Below are positions 1 through 9,187 of a DNA stretch of 64,000 bases, piece by piece. The notes under the pieces were generated by a model. The model was not told where the DNA came from, searched no databases, and saw nothing but the letters and a program-made list of their open reading frames with translations. This stretch comes from Planctomycetota bacterium (GTDB lineage: Bacteria > Planctomycetota > UBA1135 > UBA2386): positions 1 to 64,000 of the forward strand of contig JADJWQ010000006.1 in the NCBI GenBank assembly GCA_016716265.1, read 5' to 3'. The translations under genes were made by a program, and so were the position numbers. The number at the start of each line of letters is the position of its first letter. The first letter of the stretch is position 1.

Positions 1-1140
1 CGACAGCTCGATGTCGATCGCCGGGAAGATGCGACGCTCGGCGAGCTGGCGATTGAGCACCAGCTCCATGTTGCCGGTGCCCTTGAACTCCTCGAAGATC
101 ACCTGGTCCATGCGGCTGCCGGTGTCGACGAGCGTCGTCGCGAGGATCGTCAGCGAGCCGCCCTCCTCGCAGTTGCGCGCCGAGCCGAAGAACTTCTTCG
201 GCATCTCCAGCACCTTCGAGCCGATGCCGCCCGACATCGTCGCGCCGCCGCCACGGCCGAGCGCGGAGTTGTAGGCGCGCGTCAGACGCGTGATCGAGTC
301 GAGCAGGATCACGACGTCCTGGCCGGTCTCGACGAGGCGTTGCGCACGCTTCATCGCCATCTCCGAGACCATGATGTGGTGCTTCGGCCCCTCGTCGAGC
401 GTCGACACCAGCACCTCGCGATTGTCGCCCTCGACGGCCCGACGCCACGCGGTCGCCTCCTCCGGCCGCTCGTCGATGAGAAGCACCATCATGTGGAGGT
501 CCGGGTAGTTCGCGGACAGCGCGTGGCAGATCTTCTGCAACAGCACCGTCTTGCCCGAGCGCGGCGGCGCGACGATCAGACCGCGCTGACCGCGACCGAT
601 CGGGCACAGCAGATCGACGATGCGCAGGCTGATGTCGTCGTCGATCCCCTGCGCGAGCACCATCATCGGCTCCGGGTCGACGACGGTCAGCTCCTTGAAC
701 AGCCGCCGGTTCTTCGACTCCTCGGGGCCGAGTCCGTCGATCGTGTCGACCTCGGCGAGCGTCATCCGCTTGTGCCCCTTCATCGGGATGCCGCCCTGGC
801 CGATGACGAAGCTGCCCTCGATCATCCGGTACTGGCGCACGAGCGGGGCCGGCACGAACACGTCGTCGTAGCCGTCGTCGTCCGGCAGGTACATGTGCCG
901 CTTCTGACGCAACCAGCCGGTCTTGTCCTTCTGCAGCTCGAGGCACCCGGACACCGCCTCGGTGTCCCCGTCGATCTCCGGCATGAAGTCGGCGCCCGGG
1001 CTCGGCACGCCACCGCCGACTCCGCCGCCGCCGCCACCGCCGCCACCGCCGCCGCGACTCCCGCGGCGCCGCCGCCGCTTGCGCCAGCGCTTCTGACCGT
1101 TGCCGCCGCCACCGTTGGCGGACCGCTCGTTCTGGCTCAT
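1..1140 (-). CDS. rho: Transcription termination factor Rho, 3' end outside window
   Basis: Hexameric RNA-dependent ATPase that terminates transcription. The visible 380 residues run from the start to just before the final part of the ATPase domain. The N-terminus is a basic and glycine tract (KRRRRRGSRG followed by 11 Gly) in place of the usual helical Rho-N subdomain. An RNA-binding cold-shock fold follows (about residues 60-125), then the RecA-like domain with Walker A APPRSGKT at about 190-197, the LLIDERPEE segment and the GSRMDQVIFEEFKGTGN motif. The ATG at 1138-1140 follows a GCGGAG ribosome binding site 5-6 nt upstream. About 40-50 C-terminal residues are missing only because the window ends. 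The family call is very secure. The Arg/Gly-rich leader resembles RNA-binding extensions seen in some high-GC Rho proteins; that role is inferred. Confidence 0.97.
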   Translation of the reverse strand, partial: MSQNERSANGGGGNGQKRWRKRRRRRGSRGGGGGGGGGGGVGGGVPSPGADFMPEIDGDTEAVSGCLELQKDKTGWLRQKRHMYLPDDDGYDDVFVPAPLVRQYRMIEGSFVIGQGGIPMKGHKRMTLAEVDTIDGLGPEESKNRRLFKELTVVDPEPMMVLAQGIDDDISLRIVDLLCPIGRGQRGLIVAPPRSGKTVLLQKICHALSANYPDLHMMVLLIDERPEEATAWRRAVEGDNREVLVSTLDEGPKHHIMVSEMAMKRAQRLVETGQDVVILLDSITRLTRAYNSALGRGGGATMSGGIGSKVLEMPKKFFGSARNCEEGGSLTILATTLVDTGSRMDQVIFEEFKGTGNMELVLNRQLAERRIFPAIDIELS

Positions 1141-2379
1141 CGATTCTCCGCTTGCCGAAGTCGGGTGCGCGCCCCCGGCGCGCCTGCGCTGCTCACCTGC
1201 GCGGACCCGCGCAGCGCGCTGGATCCGCACACATCAGGCTCGGCCCGGCGCAACGCGCGCGAGCCCTCGCCGCGATCCGGCCGCCGCGACGCGCCTCGCC
1301 GGACACCTCCGCGGTCGACCGGGAGCCTGGCCGGGACGCCGCGCGAGGTCGCGGCGAACGGCTCGGTCATCCTGGAGTCGGGGCGCGGGCGACGGGCGAC
1401 GGGAGGGCGCGTCCGTGGCGAGCGCGACGGCGCGTCGGAACGACGCGGCCCGCGACCGGGACCGCCACCGGGAATCCGGCGGCTGGCTCTCGCCTCGACG
1501 ATGTCCCCCGGCGCACGGCGGCGTCGGTCGGGAGCGTTCACGGAAGGTCGTTCCGCAGCGATTCGAAACCGATCCCCGAAGTGTGGATCCGGGGACCTCG
1601 AGTAGCCGGTCCGACGCACGCGCGTCGCGAGGGAGGGTCGGGCTCTGGCGCGAGCCACCCGCGGCTCGCCCAACGAGGCTCACCGCCGGAGGATCGCTCC
1701 GGAACCGGTCACCGGGGAAACGTGTCGCTGCAGATCCGGGCGTTCGCGCGTCGTCCGCCACCCTCGCTCGCCGCGCGATCCACTCCGGATCGCTCCACGC
1801 CCCGCAAGGGGCGCGCGCCGCTCGAGATCATCCGCACCGTGTCCACCCGCATCGTGCGTCGACGATCCCCGATCCCGGCGACCTCGACTGTCCAGGTCCG
1901 CTCGCGAGTGTCGTTGGACACCCGCCATCGGCACCTGGGACCTCTGCGGTGAGTTGCGTGTGCGAACTGTGCGCGACGAACGATGTGTGTGACGAACCGC
2001 GACCGACCTGTCTGCGGCGACCCGATCGTCCCCTCGACAGAACCGGGCACGATGGGCGGTGGACACCACCGCCGCGATCTGGGCCCCGACCGTAGCCACG
2101 ACGCCCCGCGAGGGCAAGGTGGGGCCCGCGTTTTTGTGGACCGCTCCGGTCGCGCTTGCGCGCGCCGCGGCGGCTGGATAAGCAGCAACGTCCGGGCGGG
2201 CGGGCCTCGGCGGATCGACGTCACGGGTGCGCGCGCACCAGCGAGCCCGCGCAGGGACCCGGCTTCACCCGGCGGGCCGATCGACCCGAAACAAGCCTGC
2301 GATCCGGGTCCGGGTCGCGCCGCCGGTGCGGACCGGCGGCACCGTCACAGCCCGACCCGCTCGACCCACGGAGACCTCG
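1141..2379. other. 1.24-kb region without recognisable gene
   Basis: Between the divergent rho and clpP starts I found no reading frame with a recognisable protein and no rRNA or tRNA. RNase P RNA, tmRNA and SRP RNA signature motifs were looked for by eye and not seen. The long open frames here give Arg/Pro/Ser-rich translations on every strand, as expected of random GC-rich DNA. It presumably holds the rho promoter and leader on the left strand and the clpP promoter on the right. A GC hairpin followed by five T (2103-2135) is the only structured element noticed. Confidence 0.5.
2103..2135 (+). terminator. Possible intrinsic terminator
   Basis: GCCCC (2103-2107) can pair with GGGGC (2121-2125), with a 13-nt loop, followed shortly by CCGCG and five T (2131-2135). 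This T run is rare in such GC-rich DNA. The stem is short, and no gene is known upstream on this strand, so it could equally be chance or the end of an unannotated small RNA. Confidence 0.22.
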
Positions 2380-3009
2380 ATGCACATGCCGCCAGCAGCC
2401 GACGACGCGCGCCTCCCCCGCCTCGACGACGACGACATGGAGGAGCTGCGCCCCGACCGCGCCGGCGGCTTCGTCGAGCGCCATCTGATCGAGAGCCGCA
2501 CGTTGCTGGTGTTCGGCCCGATCACCGACCAGCTCGCGAAGGCCTGCGCCGAACGTCTGTTCGTCATGGAGGCGCAGGACCGCGACCGACCGATCACCGT
2601 GCTGATCAACTCACCGGGCGGCAGCGCCGACTCGGGCTTCGCGATCTACGACATGCTGCGGTTCGTCGCGCCGCCGATCCGCACGGTCGTCAACGGGCTG
2701 TGTGCGAGCGCCGGCATCCTGGTCCACCTGGCCGGCGAGAACGGCCAGCGGTTCACGCTCGGCGAGAGTCGCTTCATGATCCACCAGCCGTCGACCGCCG
2801 GGCGCGGCACCGCCTCCGACCTCGACATCACCGCGCGCGAGGTCATCAAGCTGCGCGAGCGCTACGTGCGGATCATCGCCGATGCGACCGGCCGCAGCCC
2901 CGAGCAGATCCTCGTCGACGCGCGGCGCGACTTCTGGCTCAACGCGCAGGAGGCCGTCGCCTACGGGCTGGCGAACCGCGTGCTCGCGAGCCGCACCGAG
3001 CTGGACTGA
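2380..3009 (+). CDS. clpP: ATP-dependent Clp protease proteolytic subunit (ClpP family)
   Basis: 209-residue serine peptidase of family S14, which degrades unfolded or tagged proteins together with a Clp ATPase in the cytoplasm. The catalytic triad is visible: Ser110 in GLCASAGI, His135 in FMIHQPS and Asp184 in ARRDFWL. The INSPGGS oxyanion segment is at about 76-82. The first ~35 residues are an acidic, poorly conserved leader, so the mature form may be shorter. The ATG at 2380 is chosen because GGAG lies about 6 nt upstream; an earlier in-frame start would add an Arg-rich tail. The CASAG nucleophile context differs from the common AASMG, suggesting a secondary ClpP-type subunit. No clpX or clpA gene lies nearby. 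Family secure; whether it is the principal ClpP is unknown. Confidence 0.9.
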   Translation: MHMPPAADDARLPRLDDDDMEELRPDRAGGFVERHLIESRTLLVFGPITDQLAKACAERLFVMEAQDRDRPITVLINSPGGSADSGFAIYDMLRFVAPPIRTVVNGLCASAGILVHLAGENGQRFTLGESRFMIHQPSTAGRGTASDLDITAREVIKLRERYVRIIADATGRSPEQILVDARRDFWLNAQEAVAYGLANRVLASRTELD

Positions 3010-3093
3010 CGGCGCGGCTCGCCCGGCGCGGCTCGACGGACGACCCACGCCGGCGAACCGCTCGGGCCCGGCGCCCGTTGGAGCGAGCCGACG

Positions 3094-4726
3094 ATGATCG
3101 CCGCCGCGCAGCTCGCCGCCCTGCTGACCGTCGCGCTCGCCGCGATGGCGACCGGTCGCACACCGGCCGCCGCGCGCCCGCAGGACGGCGACGCGATCGG
3201 CCTCGTACGAACCGCCTCGGGTCGCCCGGTCGAAGGCGCCCGCGTGCTGTGGCTGCCGCACCCCGACCGGGGCGCGCCGTGGCTCGACGCCGGCGCGCCG
3301 CGACCACCGACCGCGGCGCTCCGCGAGGGCCGCACCGACGCGCGCGGACGGTTCCGCTTCGCCGCTCCCCGCGGCCCGGCGACCTGCGTCGTGCTCGACG
3401 ACGACGGCCTCGGCGCGCTGCTGGCCGACGCGGCCACCGACGACCCGGTCGCGCTCGTCGCGACCCCGCTCGCCGAGCTGCGCCGTGCGGACGGCGCACC
3501 GTTCCGCGCCCGCGCCCGGCTCGCGACCGGCACCGCCGTCGAGCTGCCGCCGCGCGCGGCGCCGGCGCTGCAGCTCCCGGCCGGCGCCTGGCTGCTGACG
3601 ATCGAGGACGGCATCTGCCGTGAGCTGCGCGTGGAGCTGCGCGCCGGCGAGCGCCGCACGCTCGACGTCGACGCCGGACCGGCCGAGGGCCTCGCGCTGC
3701 ACAGCGCGGCGGGCCCGATCGTCGCCGCCGGCACCGCGCGCTGGCCGGCGCGCCTCGGCGCCGCCGACGCGTGGACCGGGCGGCTGCCGCGGCCGGTGGC
3801 GCCGGTCGAGGTCGAGGCGTGGTTGCGCGCGGCGGACGGCTCGCTGCGGCGCGCCGTCGGCTGGGCGACTCCGGACACCAGCGCGCTCGAGCTGCGCACG
3901 CCCGAGGTGCCGACCCGCGCGCTGCGCGTCGCCGGTCCCGGCGCAGAGCCGCTGCCGGACGCCGAGCTGCGCCTGGTCGCGGTCGAGCCGGGCGGTCCTC
4001 GACTCGTCGCGATCGCGCGCACCGACGCGGCGGGTCGCGCGGCCCTCCCGCAGGTGCGCGCGCTCGACGGCCCGACCTTCGCGGTGGCGATCGCCGCCGG
4101 TCGCGCGCTCGTCGCGGCGCAGTGGGACGGCGGGACGGGACCGCTCGCGCTGACGCTGCCGATCGCCGAGCCGCGCGAGCTGTGCGTGCTGGGCGCGCGC
4201 GGCGACCCGCTGCGCGGTGCGGTCGTGCGCACCCCGGTGGTCGATCCGGACGGCCACCCGGTGCCCCTCGAGCGCGCCTTCGCGACCGACGGGCGTGGCC
4301 GTGTGCGCGTCGCCGGGCTGTTTCCGGGACCGGTCGAGGCCGAGGTCGGACACGCCGATCACGTCCCGATGACGGTCTCCTGGCCGCCGGCCGGCCGCGA
4401 CTGCGTGGTCGATCTCGCGCCCGGGTCGGCGCTGCTCGGCGTGGTCCTGCTGCCGGACGGTCTTCCGGCGGCGGGCGTCGCGGTGGAGCTGCGCGACGCG
4501 ACCGGTACTCTCCGGCGTGCGACCGCGCGCGACCACCTCGGCCGCCGACGGCACGTTCGCGTTCCGCGGCCTGCCCGACGGTCTCTACACGCTGTTCGCG
4601 ACGACCCAGCGCGACGGCGTCACCTGGTCCGGCAAGACCCCCCGTGTGCAGCCGGGCGCCGACCAGTGGCCGATCGAGCTGCGCAACGAGGACCCGGCAC
4701 CGCCGGGCCCCGAGCGCGGGCGCTGA
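3094..4726 (+). CDS. Secreted carboxypeptidase-regulatory-like domain protein, frameshifted
   Basis: Putative exported protein of about 543 residues once one base is removed. It begins with a hydrophobic signal-like segment (AAQLAALLTVALAAMATG) and continues as repeated beta-sandwich units of the kind GRPVEGARV...TDARGRFRF and GLPAAGVAVELRD...ADGTFAFRGLPDG. This is the pattern of carboxypeptidase-regulatory-like (transthyretin-fold) domains used in cell-surface proteins. The first frame runs to about 4528. The next frame carries the conserved end (TSAADGTFAFRGLPDG, then a stop at 4724-4726). One extra base in CGCGCG (4526-4531) explains the break. A GGAG lies about 11 nt before the ATG. No enzymatic domain is seen and the function is unknown. 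It converges on the thioredoxin gene. Confidence 0.7.
4526..4531 (+). other. Apparent +1 frameshift site
   Basis: Reading frame 1 of the secreted protein (…LRRATAR) becomes unrelated sequence after the run CGCGCG. Omitting one base restores the family ending TTSAADGTFAF…LPDGLYTL up to the stop at 4724-4726. An assembly indel is the simplest explanation. Confidence 0.7.
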
Positions 4727-4766
4727 GGCGGCCCAGCCGATCAGGCCGGTACGGCAGCCCAGTCGA

Positions 4767-5549
4767 TCAATACATCAGCGTCGCCATGCGGCGGCGGAAT
4801 GCGCTCGCGCGGTCGTCGCCGTCGGGCTCGAGCCCCATCAGCTCCAGCGTCATCACCGCAGCGCGCCGCGCGAGCTCGCCCGCGAACGCCTTGTCGCTCT
4901 GCATCGAGTCGAGGAACGCCTCGACGGCGCCGTCGAGATCGCCGCCCGCGAGCCGCTCGCGGCCGGCCAGCAGCGCGACACCCGCGGGCTTGCCGGCCGC
5001 CTCGCCGGTCGGCGGCTGCTCCCAGATCTGCAGACCGTCGAGCAGCCGCCTAGCACGGGCGCGCTCCGGCTCCTCCTCGGGGATGCCGTCGAGGCGCTCG
5101 CGGGCGGTCGCGCAATCGCCGCGCAGCACGGCGGCGAGCCCCGCGCGCAGCCGGGCGACCGGACCGTCCGGGTCCGCGGGCGCGGGCTCCGGCGCGGCCT
5201 CGCCGGCGACCGCACGCACACCGTTGCGCTCCAGGAAGCGACGCACCTCGGACTCGGGCAGCGCGCCGGCGAAGGCGTCGACCGGCTGGCCGCCGTCGAA
5301 CAGCACGCAGAACGGGATGCTCTGCACGCGGAACGCCATCGCCAGCTCCTGCTCGCGCTCCGTATCGATCTTGCCGAGCACGAAGCCGCCGCCGAACTCC
5401 CCGGCGAGCTTCTCGAGCACCGGGCCGAGCGCGCGGCACGGGCCGCACCAGTCGGCCCAGAAGTCGAGCAGGACCGGGACGTCGCGCGACCGGACGACGA
5501 CGTCCCGCTCGAAGTCGCGGGCCGTCACGTCGAACACCACGTTCTGCAT
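4767..5549 (-). CDS. Thioredoxin-domain protein with C-terminal helical repeats (CnoX/YbbN-like)
   Basis: 260-residue cytoplasmic protein. Residues 1-110 are a thioredoxin fold with an intact WCGPC redox site (Cys35, Cys38) and the cis-proline segment QSIPF. Residues about 130-255 form a helical, TPR-like region ending in RMATLMY, the layout of the chaperedoxin CnoX (YbbN) group. Such proteins combine disulfide or mixed-disulfide chemistry with holdase activity. The ATG at 5547-5549 begins MQNVVFDVT; a purine-rich CTGGGGCG precedes it. It starts a leftward position between a convergent secreted protein and a membrane protein gene 53 bp upstream. No signal peptide is seen. Family confident; the chaperedoxin role is inferred from domain layout. 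Confidence 0.88.
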   Translation of the reverse strand: MQNVVFDVTARDFERDVVVRSRDVPVLLDFWADWCGPCRALGPVLEKLAGEFGGGFVLGKIDTEREQELAMAFRVQSIPFCVLFDGGQPVDAFAGALPESEVRRFLERNGVRAVAGEAAPEPAPADPDGPVARLRAGLAAVLRGDCATARERLDGIPEEEPERARARRLLDGLQIWEQPPTGEAAGKPAGVALLAGRERLAGGDLDGAVEAFLDSMQSDKAFAGELARRAAVMTLELMGLEPDGDDRASAFRRRMATLMY

Positions 5550-5602
5550 CGCCCCAGGAAACGAGGGGCGCCGAGCGCCGTCAAGCGCGGGATGCACCGC
5601 GC

Positions 5603-6394
5603 TCACAGCAGGTCGTGCGCGCTGATCAGCACGCCGACCAGCTCGGTGAGCAGCACACCGAGCAGCATCGCGAACGCGAATGCCGCGACGACGAAGCCCG
5701 AGGCGCCGAGCGACGCGCCGAGGATCAGGTTGGTGCACAGCACGAACACGACCAGATCCGCGAGCAGGGCGATCCCGACCGCGATCGCGGTCGCCGGCAG
5801 CAGCGACGCCTCGACGGCGAGCACGGCGAGCAGCACGACCGACAGACCCGCGCACCGCGCGAAGGTCACTCGCTCGAGACCCGCCAGCCGCGCGCTGAGC
5901 AGCACCAGGAACGACGACATCAGCAGCAGCGCGGCCCCGAGACTGGTCAGATGGCCGGCGCCCCCTTCGGGCACGACCCACAGGAAGCGCTCGATGAGGT
6001 CGACGACGCGCTCGTCCGGACCGCCCGCGCGCGACGCGGTCGCGCCGCTCGCCGGCTCGCGTCCCGGCTGCTGCCGGGCGCCGCCCGCAGGGCTGCCCGC
6101 CACGACGTCGCCGCCCTCGGTGCCGCTCGCGTCCTGCTGGTCGTCCAGCGCGGCGGCGGACCGCGCCGGAGGTCCCGGATCCGCGCCGACCGGCACGATG
6201 CTCGCGACCGCCGCGCGCGGCAGCCGCAGCTCCCGCCCGTCGACGACCACCTGGATCTCGTCGGCATTCAGCTCGACGACCTCCGCGAACAGTACGCGGC
6301 CCGACTCCAGCTCGATGCGGGCCTCGAGCGCCTGCGCCGACGACGCGGACGCGAGACTCAGCGCAGCGATCAGGGCCAGGATCCGAGGAGACAT
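5603..6394 (-). CDS. Hypothetical membrane protein with signal peptide
   Basis: 263 residues, not recognised as a named family. A signal peptide (ILALIAALSLASASSAQA) leads into a short beta-rich segment (LESGRVLFAEVVELNADEI…LPRAAVASIVP) that looks like a small SH3-like or surface domain common at the N-terminus of planctomycete envelope proteins. A Gly/Ala/Pro-rich linker (about 75-125) is followed by four hydrophobic helices (about 148-258), such as LLLMSSFLVLLSA and LSVVLLAVLAVEAS. The gene lies between the thioredoxin protein and an anchored TPR-like protein on the same strand, suggesting an envelope role. No catalytic motif is visible. Confidence 0.72.
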   Translation of the reverse strand: MSPRILALIAALSLASASSAQALEARIELESGRVLFAEVVELNADEIQVVVDGRELRLPRAAVASIVPVGADPGPPARSAAALDDQQDASGTEGGDVVAGSPAGGARQQPGREPASGATASRAGGPDERVVDLIERFLWVVPEGGAGHLTSLGAALLLMSSFLVLLSARLAGLERVTFARCAGLSVVLLAVLAVEASLLPATAIAVGIALLADLVVFVLCTNLILGASLGASGFVVAAFAFAMLLGVLLTELVGVLISAHDLL

Positions 6395-6505
6395 CCTGGC
6401 TCCTGGTCGGAGCCCGGAGCCGCGCCGCTTGAGGATCGTGACCGGGCCGGTCCGCGATCCGGAACGCGTGGCGCGCGGGCGCCGATGGCACCGGCGCTCC
6501 GCGCC

Positions 6506-7564
6506 TCACCCGTCGATGCGGCTGCGCATCTCGCGCCAGACGGAGGCGCGCGCGTGGGTGTCGCCCGCGTTGCGCAGGAGCCAGTCGAGGTAGGCCTTGA
6601 GCTGCGTGCGCTCGTCGGGCTCGAGACCGCGCGGTGACGACCACAGGCCGATCAACGCGAGCACCGCGATGTCGCGGGCGTCGACCGACGACGGCTCGCG
6701 TTCGAGCACGGCCTCGACGTCGTCGAGCGCGTCGAACAGCGCGATCTGTGCGGCCTCCCCGCGCTCGGCGCCGATCCGCTCGATGCGGCGGAACGCCCGC
6801 ACGAGGTCGAACTCCGGCGGTGCGCCGTCGCCGAGCGCGGTCGCGAGGTCGTCGACCGCAGCGAGCGACGGCCGTTCGCCGAGCGACTCGAGCAGCACGC
6901 CGAGCGCGCGGGCGCGGGGGTCGGGCGCCGACGCCTTCAGCTCCTCGACGCCGATCCCGAGCCGCGCGCCGAGCAGTGCAGCGAGGTCGTGGCCGAGCAC
7001 CTCGACGAGCCGCGCGTCCGGCGTGCCGGCGTGCTGCGCGCGCAGCTCGGCGCCGAGCGCGGCGAAGTCCTCCGGGTCACCGACCCGGAACGCGAGCAGC
7101 CAGGCGAGCTGCAGGGCGTTCGCGTCGCCGGAGTCGCGACCGCGCGACGCGGCGAGCTCGAGGGCCTGCCGCAGCTCCCCGGGGTCGCCGGTCAGCGCGA
7201 CCGCCTCGGCGAGCACTTCCGCCGCGACGCCACGCAGCTCGGCTGGCGCGCCCGGCGCGGTCGCGCGCACCTGTACCGCCTCCCACGCCCGCCGCGGATT
7301 GCCGAGCTTGCGCAGCAGGCGCACCTCGGCGACCGCGAGCGCCACGTCGTCGGGGGCGCTGGCCGCCTCGCTGCGCACGTTGCCCAGCACCCGACGCAGG
7401 TCGTCGGGCCGCGGCGTCGACTGGCCGAGCTCCGAGTCCACCTCGGCGAGCAGCCGCTCGACCCGCGCCCGGCGGTCGGCCGCCGCGAGCTCGCGCTGGA
7501 CGACGAACGCCCCGGCCCCGAGCACGACCAGCGCTCCGACCCCGATCAGCAACCGCTTGTTCAT
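6506..7564 (-). CDS. Membrane-anchored helical-repeat (TPR-like) hypothetical protein
   Basis: 352 residues. It starts with one N-terminal membrane anchor (LIGVGALVVLGAGAFVV, about 5-21). The rest is Ala/Leu/Arg-rich helices with the spacing of tetratricopeptide-like repeats (LAVAEVRLLRKLGNPRRAWEAV and similar). No enzymatic motif was found. The expected topology is an inner-membrane anchor with the helical repeats outside or inside as a scaffold; the orientation is not determined. It lies 88 bp downstream of the RsbU-like phosphatase on the same strand and could be cotranscribed with it. The function is unknown. Confidence 0.72.
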   Translation of the reverse strand: MNKRLLIGVGALVVLGAGAFVVQRELAAADRRARVERLLAEVDSELGQSTPRPDDLRRVLGNVRSEAASAPDDVALAVAEVRLLRKLGNPRRAWEAVQVRATAPGAPAELRGVAAEVLAEAVALTGDPGELRQALELAASRGRDSGDANALQLAWLLAFRVGDPEDFAALGAELRAQHAGTPDARLVEVLGHDLAALLGARLGIGVEELKASAPDPRARALGVLLESLGERPSLAAVDDLATALGDGAPPEFDLVRAFRRIERIGAERGEAAQIALFDALDDVEAVLEREPSSVDARDIAVLALIGLWSSPRGLEPDERTQLKAYLDWLLRNAGDTHARASVWREMRSRIDG

Positions 7565-7652
7565 CGCTCCGTCGCCTCGTCGCCAACTGGCCCGTGAACC
7601 GGCCCGCCCGGCGTGCGCGCGCGGGCCCCGGCGATCCGCCGCGGTCGCTCCA

Positions 7653-8999
7653 TCAACGCCTCCCGATCCGGATCGCGACCATCGTGAGGTCGTCGTCCTG
7701 CTGCACGCCGCGCGCGAATCGGTTGACCGCCGCCTCGACGCGATCGAGCACCGCCTCCGCCCCGATCCCGGCCGACTCGCGCAGGCACGCGCGCAGCCGC
7801 TCGGCGCCGAACAGCTCCCGCTCGGGGTTGCGCGTCTCGTCGACGCCGTCGGTCCGCATGAACAGCAGATCGCCGGGCTGCAGCTCGACCGGGCCGGCGG
7901 CGTTGTAGACCTGCTGGTCGACGACGCCGAGGACCATGCCGGTCTTCTCGAGCTCGCGCACCTCGCCGTCGCGGACGAGCAGCAGTGGCGGGTGCCCGGC
8001 GTTGACGTAGTGGGCGGTGCCGCGGCGCGGATCGACCTGCACCATCAGGACCGACATGAAGTTGCCGGTCTCGACGCTCGCGCAGAGCCGGTTGTTCAGC
8101 CGCGTCATCACCTCGCTGAGGTCGTCGAGCAGCTCCAGGTAGCTGCGCGTCGCGGCCTGCGCGGCGTGCGTCAGCAGTGCCGCGCCGACGCCGTGCCCGG
8201 TGACGTCGCCGATCAACGCGACGAGCCGGTCGCCGCCGATCGGCGCGAAGTCGTAGGTGTCGCCGCTCGCCTCGTCGCGCGCGTAGAAGCGCACCGCGAG
8301 GTCGAGGCCGGGGAAGTTGCGCGGCACGTCGGCGAGCAGGTGCTTCTGGATCTGCTTGGCGATCTCGAAGTCCTTCTCGAGGCGGGCCTTCTCCAGCGAG
8401 TCGGCGTGCAGCCGCGCGTTCTCGAGCGCGATCGCGAGCTGCGCCGACAGCGCCCCGAACAGCGCGAGGTCACGGCCGGAGAACTCGCGGCGCACGGCGG
8501 TCGAGTCCACGTAGATCACGCCGATCGTCCGGTTGCGGACCCGCAGCGGCGCGCACATCACCGCCCGCAGACGCAGATTGAACACCGACTGCCCGAGCTC
8601 GAGCGCCTCGCGATCCGACTGCACGACCGCGCGCTCGGCGTGCCCCGCCGCGAGGCAGCGGCTCACGGTGTTCTTGCTGTAGGCGACGTCGGCGCCGAGG
8701 TCGACGCCCTCCTTGTCGCGGGCGACGCGGACCTGCAGGTCGTCGGCGGCATCGCCGAGCAGCAGCAGGCCGCGCTCGGCGCGCGTCACCGCCACCGACT
8801 TGTCGACGATGTCCTTCAGGACCCGATCGAGGTCGATGTTCGAGTTCACCTCGGCGATCGTGTCGAGGAGGATCTCGAGCGACTCGGCATCGCTCTCGGG
8901 GTCGCCCGTCAGGAGGCTGGGCGACTCCGAGGGGTCGACGGGACCCCGGCCGCCCCCGTCCGGGTCGTCGGGCTTCTTCCAGAAGAACAGTCGCTTCAT
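7653..8999 (-). CDS. GAF-domain PP2C (SpoIIE/RsbU-type) serine phosphatase
   Basis: 448 residues. Residues about 45-205 are a GAF sensory domain (LLDTIAEVNSNIDLDRVL at the start, GVIYVDSTAV near its end). A connecting helix (LEKDFEIAKQIQKHLL) leads to a SpoIIE/PP2C phosphatase domain (about 240-445) with the metal-binding acidic motifs ASGDTYDF, IGDVTGHG, LMRTDGVDE-like and QQDDDLTMVAI. Proteins with this layout dephosphorylate anti-anti-sigma (STAS) proteins in partner-switching modules. The gene is divergent from a STAS-domain gene across 188 bp, which supports that pairing. The start MKRLFFWKK is the most plausible methionine; an earlier in-frame start would overlap the promoter of the STAS gene. 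The signal sensed is unknown. Confidence 0.93.
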   Translation of the reverse strand: MKRLFFWKKPDDPDGGGRGPVDPSESPSLLTGDPESDAESLEILLDTIAEVNSNIDLDRVLKDIVDKSVAVTRAERGLLLLGDAADDLQVRVARDKEGVDLGADVAYSKNTVSRCLAAGHAERAVVQSDREALELGQSVFNLRLRAVMCAPLRVRNRTIGVIYVDSTAVRREFSGRDLALFGALSAQLAIALENARLHADSLEKARLEKDFEIAKQIQKHLLADVPRNFPGLDLAVRFYARDEASGDTYDFAPIGGDRLVALIGDVTGHGVGAALLTHAAQAATRSYLELLDDLSEVMTRLNNRLCASVETGNFMSVLMVQVDPRRGTAHYVNAGHPPLLLVRDGEVRELEKTGMVLGVVDQQVYNAAGPVELQPGDLLFMRTDGVDETRNPERELFGAERLRACLRESAGIGAEAVLDRVEAAVNRFARGVQQDDDLTMVAIRIGRR

Positions 9000-9023
9000 G
9001 GCCGCGCGCGGAACTCTAACGGA

Positions 9024-9052
9024 TTGAACGAGGGGTTTCCGTCCGACAAAAT
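9024..9052 (+). promoter_or_regulatory. Sigma-70-like promoter for the STAS gene
   Basis: TTGAAC (9024-9029), a 17-nt spacer and CAAAAT (9047-9052) match 4/6 and 4/6 of the consensus. They stand out in a GC-rich intergenic region. The predicted start gives a leader of about 130 nt before the ATG at 9188. Confidence 0.42.
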
Positions 9053-9187
9053 CCAGGCCCCCCGCGCCTCGACGCGGCCGCTGTCGACAGGTGCTCGCCA
9101 CTGGGCGCCGAGCGGACCGCCCGACCCGCGGACGTCCCGCGCGCACGGGCCGAGTCCAGGTCGCGCCCTTCGAACAGCCGTGCTCTC

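Noticed and set aside
1545..1580. TTCGAAACC-like stretch resembling a tRNA T-loop.
   Set aside because: The flanking 5-nt arms do not pair and no anticodon or acceptor stem is found around it.
2611..4554. Very long open frames on the strand opposite clpP and the secreted protein.
   Set aside because: The translations are Arg/Ala/Gly-rich with no domain pattern, as is usual for the antisense of GC-rich genes.
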